Below, one piece after another: positions 50,148 to 61,611 of a stretch of DNA of 64,000 bases (positions are counted from its first letter, which is position 1; each line of letters starts with the position of its first letter). This DNA comes from Pardosa pseudoannulata. Its lineage: Eukaryota > Arthropoda > Arachnida > Araneae > Lycosidae. The position numbers were made by a program, and so were the translations under genes. The notes under the pieces were generated by a model. The model did no database searches, was not told the origin of the DNA, and was given only the letters and a program-made list of their open reading frames with translations. The stretch is taken from positions 32,913,775 to 32,977,774 of the forward strand of contig CM063500.1 of NCBI GenBank assembly GCA_032207245.1. The letters are read 5' to 3'.

Positions 50148-50437
50148 TTAACACTAGATTGCCCAAGGCAGTCATTTTGACTGTTTTTTAAATTTCAATT
50201 AGAAAAACAATTATGAAATATAATGACACAATTTCTTAGAATTTGGTGACTTTTTCTATAACATATAAATGGGTTTATGAATAATTGTAGTTACTTCCGT
50301 CCTCCTTTATTATATAATATTAAAAATTAATTTTAAACAAATTTCTTTACATGTTTGTTATTTTTTCACAATGCAGTCATTTTGACTGTTTTTGGGCAAT
50401 ATAGGTATACAAGAAATCTCGGGCAATCTAGTGTTAA
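50148..50437 (+). mobile_element. 290-bp piggyBac MITE, deletion derivative of the 41.3-kb family
   Basis: TTAA occurs at both ends (50148-50151 and 50434-50437). It is inverted relative to the 41295 element and carries both of its ends: CACTAGATTGCCCAAGGCAG at the left and, read inward from the right, CACTAGATTGCCCGAGATTT, each with the CAGTCAAAATGACTG near-palindrome. Outer segments match the larger element almost base for base, and the roughly 700-bp middle is missing. Confidence 0.9.
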
Positions 50438-50811
50438 TTAAATTATTAGAATAGGTTTGGGTAATATGGAATACCAGTTATTTATAATAATATTATAATA
50501 ATAGTACAGTGGACACCGCTTAATGTGTTCAGTTTGGGACACCGGGGTTTTGATAACAATAACCGATTGATAATAATAAACGATATGCAAAATTAGTTAA
50601 ATTTACCCCCTCCCTTTAATTCACACATACTAAATTTCAAAATAAAACGAAAAACTCACTTTATATTTAATTCTGTATATTACCCTTTAAAAGATAGGAA
50701 TTGTATACATAATAAAAAAATTGATCAATTGTTGGCTGTCTACAGTTTTCTCTAAGAAGCTCATTGATAAATTGTGCGTAATCATAATGTTTTTTAAAGT
50801 CATCGGAGCAT

Positions 50812-51528
50812 CTGATTTCTATTTCGCTAGCACTGTTTCGCCCGTATTTTTTCCAATTTTAGTAACAAATTATTCGTATAGATGGCGTATGTCCAGTAAA
50901 TGATAGTTTGCAGTTTATTGTATTTTCTACTCTGATTGCTTTAAAAGCGCGGGTTTTTTCGCATGTTTTGAATCAGAAGACGAATTGTTATCTTTCAGTG
51001 TATAGCTTTCTGGTTATATTTTACTAACCGCCTGATAATTTTATTGATGTAAGAGTTGAATAATATATTTTTACTTTTAAATAATGGATAAGTCAGAGCT
51101 TATGGAGCTAATTTCTTGTGATTCGAACTGTGACTCAGAATCAGAAACTAAATTAATTGTAAATGATAGTAGCAAAAGTTTACTAGATCACCTGGATAGT
51201 ATTGACTCTGATAGTAGTACAGATGGAATCAGTCAAGCAAGACAATTTTTTAAAATTAATTGTGATAATACTTCGGATCCGCCTCCTAGATTTGCTTTCA
51301 CTGGAATTCCAAAAATTAACTTGGATATCGATGAGACTAAAGGTAAACATCAGTTCTATGATGCTTTCATAGAAAGAAAAAAAAGGTGTAATAAATGCTT
51401 AAAAATTTTAGAAATGTTAATTTTAATAACATATATTTACTTAAAATGTAAAATTAACAAAAAAATTAATAAAAAAGTGCCATTTTTTTTCCGAATTCTG
51501 GTAAAAAATGAAACTGTCAAAGGGTTAA
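50812..51528 (+). mobile_element. piggyBac-like fragment inserted in the Tigger element
   Basis: The right end reads inward from TTAA (51525-51528) as TTAACCCTTTGACAGTTTCA, a typical piggyBac design. The TTAA corresponds to a TTTAATTCACAC site in the neighbouring Tigger repeat, so it sits in a genuine target. The left end joins Tigger sequence at about 50811 without a TTAA or matching terminus, so the left side has been lost. Confidence 0.6.
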
Positions 51529-51542
51529 TTCACACTTACTAA
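51084..51542 (+). pseudogene. piggyBac-like transposase, N-terminal fragment joined to element tail
   Basis: ATG at 51084 opens 152 codons. The first ~60 residues are acidic and serine-rich (DSESETK, DSIDSDSSTDG), as in piggyBac N-termini. PPPRFAFTGIPKINLDID then matches the conserved entry to the catalytic domain, usually F-x-F-T-G-x-P-G, and HQFYDAFI follows. After that the sequence is basic and cysteine-containing (ERKKRCNKCLK) and then low-complexity, so the DDD core is missing, probably by internal deletion. The frame runs past the element's own end at 51524 into flanking DNA before TAA/TAG, which supports degeneration. A host-domesticated gene is possible but unlikely. Confidence 0.55.
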
Positions 51543-51627
51543 ATTTCAAAATGAAATGAAAAAAGCCCTTCTTATATTTATGTATTGTATATTATCCTTT
51601 AAAACATAAGAATTGTATACATAATTA

Positions 51628-51803
51628 AAAAAATTGATCAATTGTTGGCTGTCTACAATTTTTTCTAAGAAGCTCATTGATAAATTGTTCGTAATCATAA
51701 TGTTTTTTAAAGTCATCGGAGCGGTGTTGTACTCCACGTTTCAACACTTTCAATGCATTTCTAATTTCAGCACTTGTAGGAGGTGGCTCAATATTAAGAG
51801 ATT
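51628..51803 (-). pseudogene. Tigger transposase C-terminus, unit B
   Basis: The minus strand reads 'PPTSAEIRNALKVLKRGVQH', 'DDFKKHYDYEQFINELLRKN' and 'RQPTIDQFF', matching 23411-23752 without the internal stop. Only the tail of the protein is present. Copies of the same segment occur at about 50685-50811 (truncated), 52170-52345 and 52712-52887. Confidence 0.65.
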
Positions 51804-53427
51804 CTTCATCTAAGTCATCAGTTCCATTAATATGTCATAATGATATAAATTTCAATCTATTTTTTTAATGTTAAATCATTTCGCTTTCTGGCTTCCATGT
51901 CGACAAGCTGCATGTAAGCGAGCAAGGCATAATATGTGAATCAGTTCCAACAAGAATGTGTTGCTTTCTGCTTACCTGAAAACCATTGACCACCTGCACG
52001 GTGTGCTTATTTCTGAAAAATTCCAGGACCGTGCAATTTCCCCAGTCCTTTTTCATTACCCTCCCCCTTAAATTCCCACGTACTAAATTTCTAAATAAAA
52101 TGAAAAAACTTAACTTATATTTACGTACTGTATATTATCCTTTAAAACATAAAAAGTGTATACATACTTTAAAAAATTGATCAATTGTTGGCTGTATACA
52201 ATTTTTTCAAATAAGCTCACTGATGAATTATTCGTAATCATAATGTTTTTTAAAGTCATCGGAGCGGTGTTGTACTCCACGTTTTAACACTTTCATTGCA
52301 TTTCTCATTTTAGCACTTGTAGGAGGTGGCTCAACATTAAGAGATTCTTCATCTAAATCATCAGTTCCATTAATATGTCATAATGATATAAATTTCAATC
52401 TATTTTTTTAATGTTAAATCATTTCGCTTTCTGGCTTCCATGTCGACAAGCCGCATGTAAGCGAGCAAGGCATAATATGTGAATCAGTTCCAACAAGAAT
52501 GTGTTGCTTTCTGCTTATCTGAAAACCATTGACCACCTGCACGGTGTGCTTATTTCTGAAAAATTCCAGGACCGTGCAATTTCCCCAGTCCTTTTTCATT
52601 ACCCTCCCCCTTAAATTCCCACGTACTAAATTTCTAAATAAAATGAAAAAAACTTAACTTATATTTACGTACTGTATGTTATCCTTTAAAACATAAAAAG
52701 TGTATACATACTTTAAAAAATTGATCAATTGTTGGCTGTATACAATTTTTTCAAATAAGCTCACTGATGAATTATTCGTAATCATAATGTTTTTTAAAGT
52801 CCTCGGACCGGTGTTGTACTCCATGTTTTAACTCTTTCATTGCATTTCTCATTTTAGCACTTGTAGGAGGTGGCTCAATATTAAGAGATTCTTCATCTGA
52901 CTCATCAGTTCCTTCAATCTGTCATAATGATTTAAAATTTCAATATTTCATTTTAATGTTAAATCATTTCGCTTTCTGGCTTCCACATCGACAAGCTGCA
53001 TGTAAACTAGGAAGGCATAAAATGTGAATACGCTCCTTCTCAGTTCCAACAAGAATGTGTTGTCTTCTGCTTATCTGACAACCATTGACCACCTGCACGG
53101 TATTCTTATTTCTGAAAAATTCCAGGACCATGCAATCCCCCACTCCTCTTTCATTACCCACTTACTTAGGTAGAAGAGGAAGAATTCTCAGAAATTCAAA
53201 TAAGAACGAAGTTAAAGAAAAGAATAGGTTCCTTCTGAATACATTGTGAATATTCCTTTGCCAGTTAAAATGAGGTTCAAAAGCTGATCCCATTAACCGA
53301 TGTAGCGATCACATAAAGCAATAATTTTAACACACAAATAAATAGAGAAAATCGGTACCAATTGATTTCGATAACAATAAGCGATTGATAACATTAATCG
53401 TGATCACATTAAGCGGAGTTCACTGTA

Positions 53428-54293
53428 TTATAATTTGAATAATTATACTTTAATGTATAAGTTGAGCTTTTTAGTAACTTCTCATAATTTGCTTTGAAGA
53501 AAATTTTTAATTTGTAATTAATGCTCCATAATCATTGTCCAACTATTTATTGCGGGAAATATGAAATAGGAGGTGTAATATGGAACACTAGATAAATTTT
53601 GCAATAAATATGTTTTCAAGTGATAAATTTATAAAACAACTTATTTATTTGTTACAAAACATTTTTCTCGCACAATACTGCACTTAATTATTCAGATTAC
53701 AATAGAATGTACATAGTACACAAAATATAGGCCTGGTTTTACTTTGCTACATTTTTTCACAGTTTATCTTCTTTCCAGTACTGTAATGGTTGTTTAGCAT
53801 TATTCTAGAAAAAAAAATTAAATTTGTTATTACAGAACAGAAAATACAAATTATTAATTGTTATTAATTATTAATTATTTAATTTATTTGCAAAACAGAA
53901 AATACAATTTTTTTTCTATAGAAACAATGCGGGTATTACAGATTTGAATGGTGGGCAATATAGGTTATTAGTATTCCATATTAACTGCCATGCCATAGTA
54001 AAACAAAATCACTATGAGGAAATAAAATCGAAAGGTTTGTTCAGCAAGAATATTTCAACCTTTGTTGTTATCAGAATATCAGTATACATAGACAATAAGT
54101 ATTAAAATATTTTTCATAAATACTTAAAAAATGTAAAAGGTTTTAACCCACCGAGTGGAACACATCGAGGAAAAAATACGCTAATGTGTTACAGTGTTAG
54201 TGGCTAAAACGTTCTATATTTTTTCCTTCATCCTTTGTCAACTAGAATGGAATACGAAAAACCCACCCCCGTTATTGTCTCTTTACTTCCGGT

Positions 54294-54296
<3 letters not shown>
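53428..54296. other. AT-rich intergenic DNA
   Basis: Nothing recognised. A short duplicated phrase (ACAGAAAATACAA twice near 53840-53910) is the only local repeat. Confidence 0.3.

Positions 54297-54298
<2 letters not shown>

Positions 54299-54351
<53 letters not shown>
54299..54351. repeat. (TA)n microsatellite
   Basis: Pure TA run of about 53 bp. Confidence 0.95.
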
Positions 54352-54357
<6 letters not shown>

Positions 54358-54359
54358 AT

Positions 54360-54860
54360 TGTTAATTTTTAATACCCATAAAGCTCGTCAAGTCTAGAAG
54401 ATCATCCCATAAGAAATAATGGATTCTAAAAGTACAAATAAAATTGTTCTTTGAGAGACTTATTTATATTTTTAACGAAATTCATCCAAGATATTTAAGT
54501 GATTCAATTAGAGATAGATCTCTTACCGGAAAAGAAATAGTTCGAAATAGAGATTAACAAAGCCGTGAAAATCTAACAGCGTCTTTGTTCCTCAGGGGGT
54601 AGGGGTGCATCCCTCAATAAATGTCGGTCAAAGAATGGTGCAGTTCCTTAACAATCGACCTGAGAGTCGTATCACAAAACTCCGTGAGGGGAAAGCACTG
54701 GCACATATGTACATTACATCCATTTTTGGAGAGTTTTTGGAGGTGGAAAATTGTACGTGACAACCGCTCTGAAAACATCATCGGTTTGGCGGAATTGTAC
54801 GTGCGAACCACATAGAGGGTTAAATGACAGTAATAAGACAATGGTTCATACTCAAACACC
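54360..54860. other. Unassigned block
   Basis: About 54590-54830 is less AT-rich and open in two frames on opposite strands (54614-54868 and 54621-54815), with no recognisable domain. It is probably an old element fragment. Confidence 0.3.
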
Positions 54861-55440
54861 ATGTGCACGCAAACCAGGCGATACTTCTTACAGTGATCTG
54901 GATGTCAACTCTTTTGTGTTTCTACACTGTTACATAAAAGCACTTAATAGACCAATAATTTCAGTTTTTCATTATCATCCAAACCCACTCAAATCCCCTA
55001 CATAATAATAGCCTAAGTTATGTGTCCGTCTGTCCTCAGTTGTATGAAGTGGTTGGACCTGGAAGGGAAGGAGGCATCCATATCGGATTCTACATCCATA
55101 TTGGATTTAACAACAAATTTTTGTCATAAAAGTTGTTGTAATCGTAATATCATATTATATGCACACAAACCAGGCGATACTGCTTACAGTGATCTGGATG
55201 TCAACTCTTGTGTGTTTCTACACTGTTACATAAAAGCACTTAATAGACCAATAATTTCAGTTTTTCATTATTATCCAAACCCACTCAAATCCCCTATATA
55301 ATAATAGCCTAAGTTATGTGTCCGTCTGTCCTGAAATGTATGAAGTGGTTGGACCTGGAATGGAAGGAGGCATCCATATCGGATTCTACATCCATACTGG
55401 ATTTAACAACAAATTATTTCATAAAAGTCTAAGAGTCTAT
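54861..55440 (+). repeat. Two-copy tandem repeat (~298-bp unit), family also present inverted at 57.2 kb
   Basis: AAACCAGGCGATACTTCTTA, GATCTGGATGTCAACTCTT, CAATAATTTCAGTTTTTCAT and GGAGGCATCCATATCGGATT occur in both copies (starts about 54861 and 55159). Each contains the phrase AATAATAGCCTAAGTTATGT followed by GTCCGTCTGTCCT, a style seen at some Helitron 5' ends. That assignment is only a guess. Confidence 0.8.
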
Positions 55441-56200
55441 TTCACATACTAATAAATATCTAGCGTTTATGTTATAGCTTTGAAAATTAAAAAGTTTGTT
55501 CTTTGTATTTGTTTTTTATACATAACCATACGGATTGCAATCAGTTCCCTAAATTTTGGACATCATTTATATGCATGTGATGATGCGATTTAGATCTGTT
55601 ATATAATTGATTCATTCATACATGAAGTAAAATGTTCGGGATCTAAATCTGACCTCATCACATCGTTGTAAACGGATAGAGGATCATAAATTTCTTTTCA
55701 ACGGATAATGTTGTCTTGTACGGTGGTCTCGGGCGGGATTCTGATTCTAGTCCCAGATTAGAATCCCGTCTCCGTACTTGACAGTAAATGAGAATGTACC
55801 TTTGTGGAGTATTTATGAGTCCCTAAGGGACAGTGCCCATTTAGAAGGGATAAGGTTTGGCACGTTGGCGGTCTCAGGGAGGGGTTTGGTCAGACCAATG
55901 AAATCCTTACAACTATCCCGATTGGAAGACAAGAAGGAGGAGGGGACAAGATTGAAATAATAAAATATCAAAAATCTAAAAAGATGAGAGATTGTTTCGG
56001 AGGTCCCAAAGAAGAGGTTCAGAGGTCCCAAAAGAAGGTGCTCAATAGTCCGGACTAGAAGAGTCCAGCCAAGTCCGACAGGAAGTGTTCCTGCACCAAA
56101 GAGACCAACGGACGCTATAGATTCCCTCTCCTGATCAGCCATAGATACCCTTCAACCAGAAGTGTTCCGGGCCCAACAATTTAGACCCACAAAGGTACCC
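55441..56200. other. Unassigned, GC-richer island with a small hairpin
   Basis: Composition between about 55720 and 56180 is clearly less AT-rich than its surroundings. CGGGATTCT (55733-55741) and AGAATCCCG (55761-55769) form a hairpin. A 109-codon minus-strand ORF (55813-56142) lacks any domain I know. The short phrase GGAGGTCCCAAAGAAG / AGAGGTCCCAAAAGAAG is repeated at about 55999 and 56019. Possibly a fragment of a repeat element. Confidence 0.35.
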
Positions 56201-57164
56201 CCATTTTGCATACATTTTTGAAATCGAGATTAGGTCCTCTATCTATTTACAAAATTAATTAAGTATTAAAAAAGTTGTCAGAAATAATTTAAGATGTTGA
56301 CAAAGATTACTTATGAACATTAGCATCATTAAATTAGCATTAGCATTGCTTGTACGTAGATGTATATGTATGTTAATAAATTTATTTTTTTAATATTAAG
56401 CTAGTCTCGGTTGCTGTCAATTTAGCTGTTAGTTCATTTTTATATTTATGTCTGTAGTTTCTCAGAACCTGTGGTTAAATTTAGTACAAAAATACTTAAC
56501 ACAACGCAATTAAAAATAAATCACCACTATACATTTGATCACAGGTTGATACTCAAATATAAGGGAGGACTACACGACAATATACAGTCAAATAATCACT
56601 GTCAGTATTAAAACTTCCTGCTGTCCATCCTATCACGTGATATGACAAGATAAATTAAAGCTGGCAACTATAATGTGGTAGTAAAGATAAACAAATTATT
56701 GAGCTTGTAATAGATAATTCTCTGCCAAAAAATCAAACCATTTATAAAATATATAGGCTTTTATAAAAATGATTTGTTGTTAATACCGATGATAAAATTT
56801 TTCATTGCAACAAAAATATTCGATGATTAAACTTAAAATTATCACATATGTACCTAATCTATTGTTTAAGCCAAATATAAAAGAAAATTATTTATGTAAT
56901 CTCTAAGTTCAGTGATGAAACTTATGAAAATAATGCAGACGATATTTAAATAATTTAAAATAAGAAATGATCAAATGAGATGGATAAAGGAATAACATCC
57001 TAATGCTAGAAAAAAAATGTCAGTTTTACCTATTTATTATGTGACAATTTGATAAATTGAATCGCCTGCTCTTAAGCGGGAAAAATAGGGCTTAAGATAA
57101 TGGCATTAAATACTAGAAAAGGGGGGAGGGGTAGATTTCGAACGTTGGTAACCCTAACTTATCA
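56201..57164. other. AT-rich intergenic DNA
   Basis: Nothing recognised. Confidence 0.3.
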
Positions 57165-57265
57165 AGAATCCAATATGGATGCCTCTATCCCTTCCAGGTA
57201 CAACCGCTTCATAAGAGGACATTTAAGGTCAGACGGACAGATAATCTAGGCTATTATTACACAGG
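57165..57265 (-). repeat. Inverted copy of the 54.9-55.4 kb repeat
   Basis: AATATGGATGCCTCTATCCC, CCTTCCAGGTACAACCGCTT and AGACGGACAGATAATCTAGG are the reverse complement, with a few changes, of about 54990-55100. It forms an inverted pair with those copies across about 2 kb. Confidence 0.75.
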
Positions 57266-57941
57266 GGAGGATGTACATATTTTTAGCTTTTTTCGTTGCA
57301 TCGATATTATTTGCTCGATGTATAGTTTAAGAAAGAGAGATAGAGGACTACGTAATACGATATAAAATGTACGAAAAGATGGGATGTTTTTAGATAGATT
57401 CGATTAAAAAATATAAAACATCAAAAAAATCATTCGTATACATAAATTAATGATTAAATTGAAAAAAAAAATAACATCTTTATTGGTTACTTTTCACTGT
57501 AAATTTATCAAGTGTTCTTATATACCAATGCTATTTACTAAAAATATTTCATATACGATGATGATGTTTGACATTTCTCCAAGCAGCAAGTTTTTTATAT
57601 TTTCTACTTTCTCCTATAACACAATTTTCCACTTATAACATAAAAAACCGTAGAAAAGAATGGAGGTAAAAATCTACAATTTGAAGAGTTGAGTTTATGT
57701 CATTTTCCATTTTTTTAATACTTACGTAGCAAGTTTATTTGAAAATTTCAAACTGTTTTCAGTTTATCACAATAATATTAAGGGAAAATTAGAGACAATA
57801 AATCTTTTCTCATCAATAATTTTTTAAATTAAAATAATGACTGTTTAATGAATGTTTATTAAATAATCTGATGCGGACACTCTATGACTTACTTGTACAC
57901 ATGGATTAGACATTTTGAAATTTTATGCTTTAGTATTTAAT
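57246..57941 (+). repeat. Segmental duplication, copy 1
   Basis: Nearly identical to 63295-64000, starting at CTAGGCTATTATTACA. Shared landmarks are TTGCTCGATGTATAGTTTAA, ATGATGTTTGACATTTCTCC and TGATGCGGACACTCTATGAC. Copy 1 lacks about 35 bp present in copy 2 near 63885-63920. No gene lies in it; the 62-codon ORF at 57450-57638 has no domain. Confidence 0.9.
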
Positions 57942-58310
57942 TATATTTCCATAGTGTTTTGTTAGTAATTGTGTTTATTTTTATTTCTCAAACTTTCTAA
58001 CTTTATGTCTTACTGAAGGTTTTTAGATTTTGTTCTAACTTTTCTCACTATTTATATAATGCTGTAATATGAGCATGTTAAGTATGTAAAGTTTAATTTT
58101 TATATCAAAAAATTATATCGCTTTAATTAATTTATACTCCAGTTTATTTATCTACTAATTATTTATTACTTACTTTTGTATGGTGTTTGAGCAATGTAAT
58201 TTGCTATGTCAATATTAGTTACTAACTGTTTTATATTTCTCATAAACCCTTGTCTTGCAGTTCTATGTTTTGTTCGATGTCCTTTTTATCCTTTTTCATA
58301 ATCAATTTTT
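57942..58310. other. AT-rich intergenic DNA
   Basis: Nothing recognised before the CT/TA microsatellite. Confidence 0.3.
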
Positions 58311-59111
<801 letters not shown>

Positions 59112-59113
59112 TA

Positions 59114-60306
59114 CACACACTATCTGACAATAAGTATTTAGACACCTATGCAAATGACGATATCTGCGGTCCTGACGTACGTCGTGCCTCCGCCAGTATA
59201 CATCGTGTAGGAAGCAGCATCGGCATTAGTCTCAAGCAAAATGCCGCGCAGTTCGCAGGTCTCAGATTTCGAGAAAGGTATAATTATCGGGTATCACAAA
59301 TGTCGCCGATTCTTAAGGGATATAGCTAGCGATCTGAAGTACCGAAAATCGATAGTGGCCTATGTGATTAAGAATGTGCCCCGAGTCGGCAGGTCAATGA
59401 AACTGGGAGATAGATACCGACGAGTTATGTCCAGAGAGATTCGGAAGAACCGCATCCAATCGATGGTGCTCATACGCGAGGAATTTCAACAGGTATCCGG
59501 GAGTATTGTTCAATGGATACCATCCTTAAGGAAGCACGTCTGCTTGGTTTTTATGGTCGTGTTGCAGCCCATATTCCTTTGATAACAAAGTCCAAACGCG
59601 CTGCTCGGTTAATGTGGTGCAAAACACATCGAAATTTAACTGCAGATCAGTGGAAATGGGTTCTTTGGAGTGACGAATCAAGGTTCACCCTTTTCCGTCC
59701 GGATGGCAGGGTCTGGAACTGGCGTCTGCCTGGAGAACGTCTCCTGCCAGAATGCATTGTGCCAACAGTCAAGTTCGGCGAAGGGGAAATTATGGTATGG
59801 GGGTGTTTCTCCGAGTGTGGACTGGGACCATTGATCCCCATTCATGGTAAACTCAACGTCGATGCCTACTGCACCATTTTGGATGACAATGTACTTCCTA
59901 CGTTGTGGTAGTTTTACGGGTTGGACCCCTGTTACTTTCAGGACGACAATGCCAGTTGTCATGTTTCGAAGTTAACGAAGGCTTCGTATGGTGCCAATGG
60001 AGTTCATCAAATGGACTGCCCTGCCCAGAGCCCAGACCTGAACCCTATCGAGAATCTCTGGGACGAGATGGATTGCCGAATTAAGAAGTGCACTACCCGT
60101 CCAAAATCGGTGAAGGAACTTGTATGTCTACTCCAAGCCGAGCTGAAGACAATACCACTAGCTGTAATACAAAGACTTGTTGAAAGTATGCCCCGGGAGG
60201 GTTCACGCTGTAATTGCCTCTCGTGGAGGCTCTACCAACTATTGATTTTGAATAAAGTTAGTTTTTTTTCTATCACAGGTGTCCAAATACTTATTGGTAG
60301 GCAGTG
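59114..60306 (+). mobile_element. Tc1-type DNA transposon, nearly complete
   Basis: The inverted termini share AATAAGTATTT(A/G)GACACCT: left at about 59129-59147, right read inward at about 60272-60296. TA lies on both outer sides (59112-59113 and 60307-60308). The left terminus begins in a CACACAC stretch that merges with the microsatellite. A transposase fills the interior on the plus strand but is interrupted by a frameshift and a stop. It is inserted in or next to a TA-rich microsatellite, as expected for a TA target. Confidence 0.85.
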
Positions 60307-60373
60307 TATACAAGAAACTGACCTAATTCAAGCCCTAATTCGAATTCGACTTATCTCGATCTATTTCAACTAA
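59241..60373 (+). pseudogene. Tc1-family (DD34E) transposase, disabled by one frameshift and one stop
   Basis: ATG at 59241 starts MPRSSQVSDFEKGIIIGYHK, the N-terminal helix-turn-helix of Tc1 transposases. The frame shifts near 59500-59515 (from the frame ending 59582 to the one open from 59513). The catalytic domain follows: [15 protein letters not shown] with the first Asp, GWC-like 'VWGCF', then a TAG at 59909-59911 where a Gln codon is likely (LPTLW-stop-FYG). After that come YFQDDNASCHVS with the second Asp and SPDLNPIENLWDE with the Glu. Between the second Asp and Glu there are 34 residues, the DD34E signature. The ORF runs slightly past the right terminus. All catalytic residues survive, so inactivation is recent. 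Confidence 0.85.
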
Positions 60374-60544
60374 AATTTGACCTAATCATGTTTGATTGTA
60401 TGTAGGTTATTATTTGAGAGGTGATAAAAAAGTAATATTATAAAGCCTGCATTGAAACGTGTACATTTTACTTAATACCACAATGCATCCAAATTATAGT
60501 ATATATGTGAAGTTAGTATTCATATCAGTATAGGCACTTAGAGT
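60309..60544. other. Spacer, nothing recognised
   Basis: Follows the Tc1 right end. No element or gene seen. Confidence 0.3.
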
Positions 60545-60860
60545 GTTCAGCCACGTTCTCCAGAACTGCTTTGCCGTCTCGTCTGAAGCACATGCCTCGA
60601 AGATACTTTTTTAAATAAGTGTAGTCATTTGGAGTGAGATGTGGGCTGAAGGAAGGTTAATCAATTATGTCATAACGAAACTGCTTTAATAGCGTAGTGG
60701 TCTTGACACCATTTTGCGACATGTTGACAGGACATTATAATTTCTCTAAAAATCCCTTCCAACTGCCGGTGAATTATAGCCGTTGTTAGATTCATTTCTC
60801 GCATCAATTAAGTAACTGATTGGATTCCTTCGCGAGATCAGTTCTCCAAACAAGCTGACA
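60545..60860 (-). pseudogene. Mariner-type transposase, N- and C-terminal parts fused by internal deletion
   Basis: On the minus strand the order is 'TTAIIHRQLEGIF' and 'MSCQHVAKWCQ' (about 60724-60800), the N-terminal helix-turn-helix of mariner-like transposases (I-H-x-x-L ... M-S-x-x-x-V-x-x-W). It is followed immediately, in a shifted frame, by 'LKQFRYDIID', stop, 'SFSPHLTPNDY' and 'YLKKYLRG' (about 60560-60700). The latter matches the end of the catalytic domain (S-P-x-L-A-P-x-D-Y), including the third catalytic acidic position. About 200 residues in between are gone. Confidence 0.6.
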
Positions 60861-61059
60861 TTTATGTTAATCTTACTGTACCTCTTTGTAGCTGGCAAAT
60901 GGCTAAAACTCGGTACACTTGACGATCCTATGTATTAGAATTAATGCAAGCAGCTTATTTCTCTTTAACAAACGAAACTCCAGAAGCATCGGGCTTGTTA
61001 CATTACTGTTTGATCAACCCTCGTAAATACATATGCATATACTTATATTTTTCCCCTTT
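60861..61059. other. Spacer
   Basis: AT-rich. May contain a first, very diverged monomer of the following array (ACGAAACTCCAGAAGCATCG near 60984). Confidence 0.35.
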
Positions 61060-61553
61060 TCATTATAATACAGCTTGAGTGATAATTGAATCACTAGAAC
61101 TGTACATCTGCAGCCGTATGAATTATAATTAATGTAAACAACTAATTTCTCTACAACAGATTAATAAAAAAATATTGACCTTTTAACCTTAAAATTTTAT
61201 CCCCCCTTGTATATGCATATGCATGCGCTCGTAAATCCTACCCTTCTTTTCTTCATAATATAGTCTGAGTAGTCATTGAATGGCTGTATCTGTACAGTTT
61301 CCGAACGCATGTATTATATTTACCCCACACAAATTATTTCTCTACAACGTTTGAACCTCCAGAAATATCGGCGGCTTAGTAACACACATAAATTCACTGA
61401 CTTTTCATCATAATGCAGTCTGAGTGGCATTGAATAGCTATATCAAAACTGTTGACGACCGCATGTATTAGAATTACTGCAGACTACTAATTTATCTATA
61501 ACAGACAAACTCCAGTAATATCGACCTTTCAACTTCATATATAATTACCTCTT

Positions 61554-61611
<58 letters not shown>

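Larger units (their letters stand above)
50507..53425 (-). mobile_element. Tigger element with tandemly repeated 3' half and a piggyBac insertion
   Basis: TA flanks at 50505-50506 and 53426-53427, with inverted termini CAGTGGACACCGCTTAATGT and, from the other side, CAGTGAACTCCGCTTAATGT. The transposase-coding direction is minus. Four stretches repeat the 3' half: 50507-50811 (interrupted), 51525-52067, 52068-52611 and 52612 to about 53165. Each carries 'TTGTAGGAGGTGGCTC' and 'GGAGCGGTGTTGTACTCCAC' (the first copy lost this part). The 5' end follows at 53165-53425. The catalytic core is not recognisable. Relative to 22654-23937 this copy has better-preserved ends. Confidence 0.75.
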
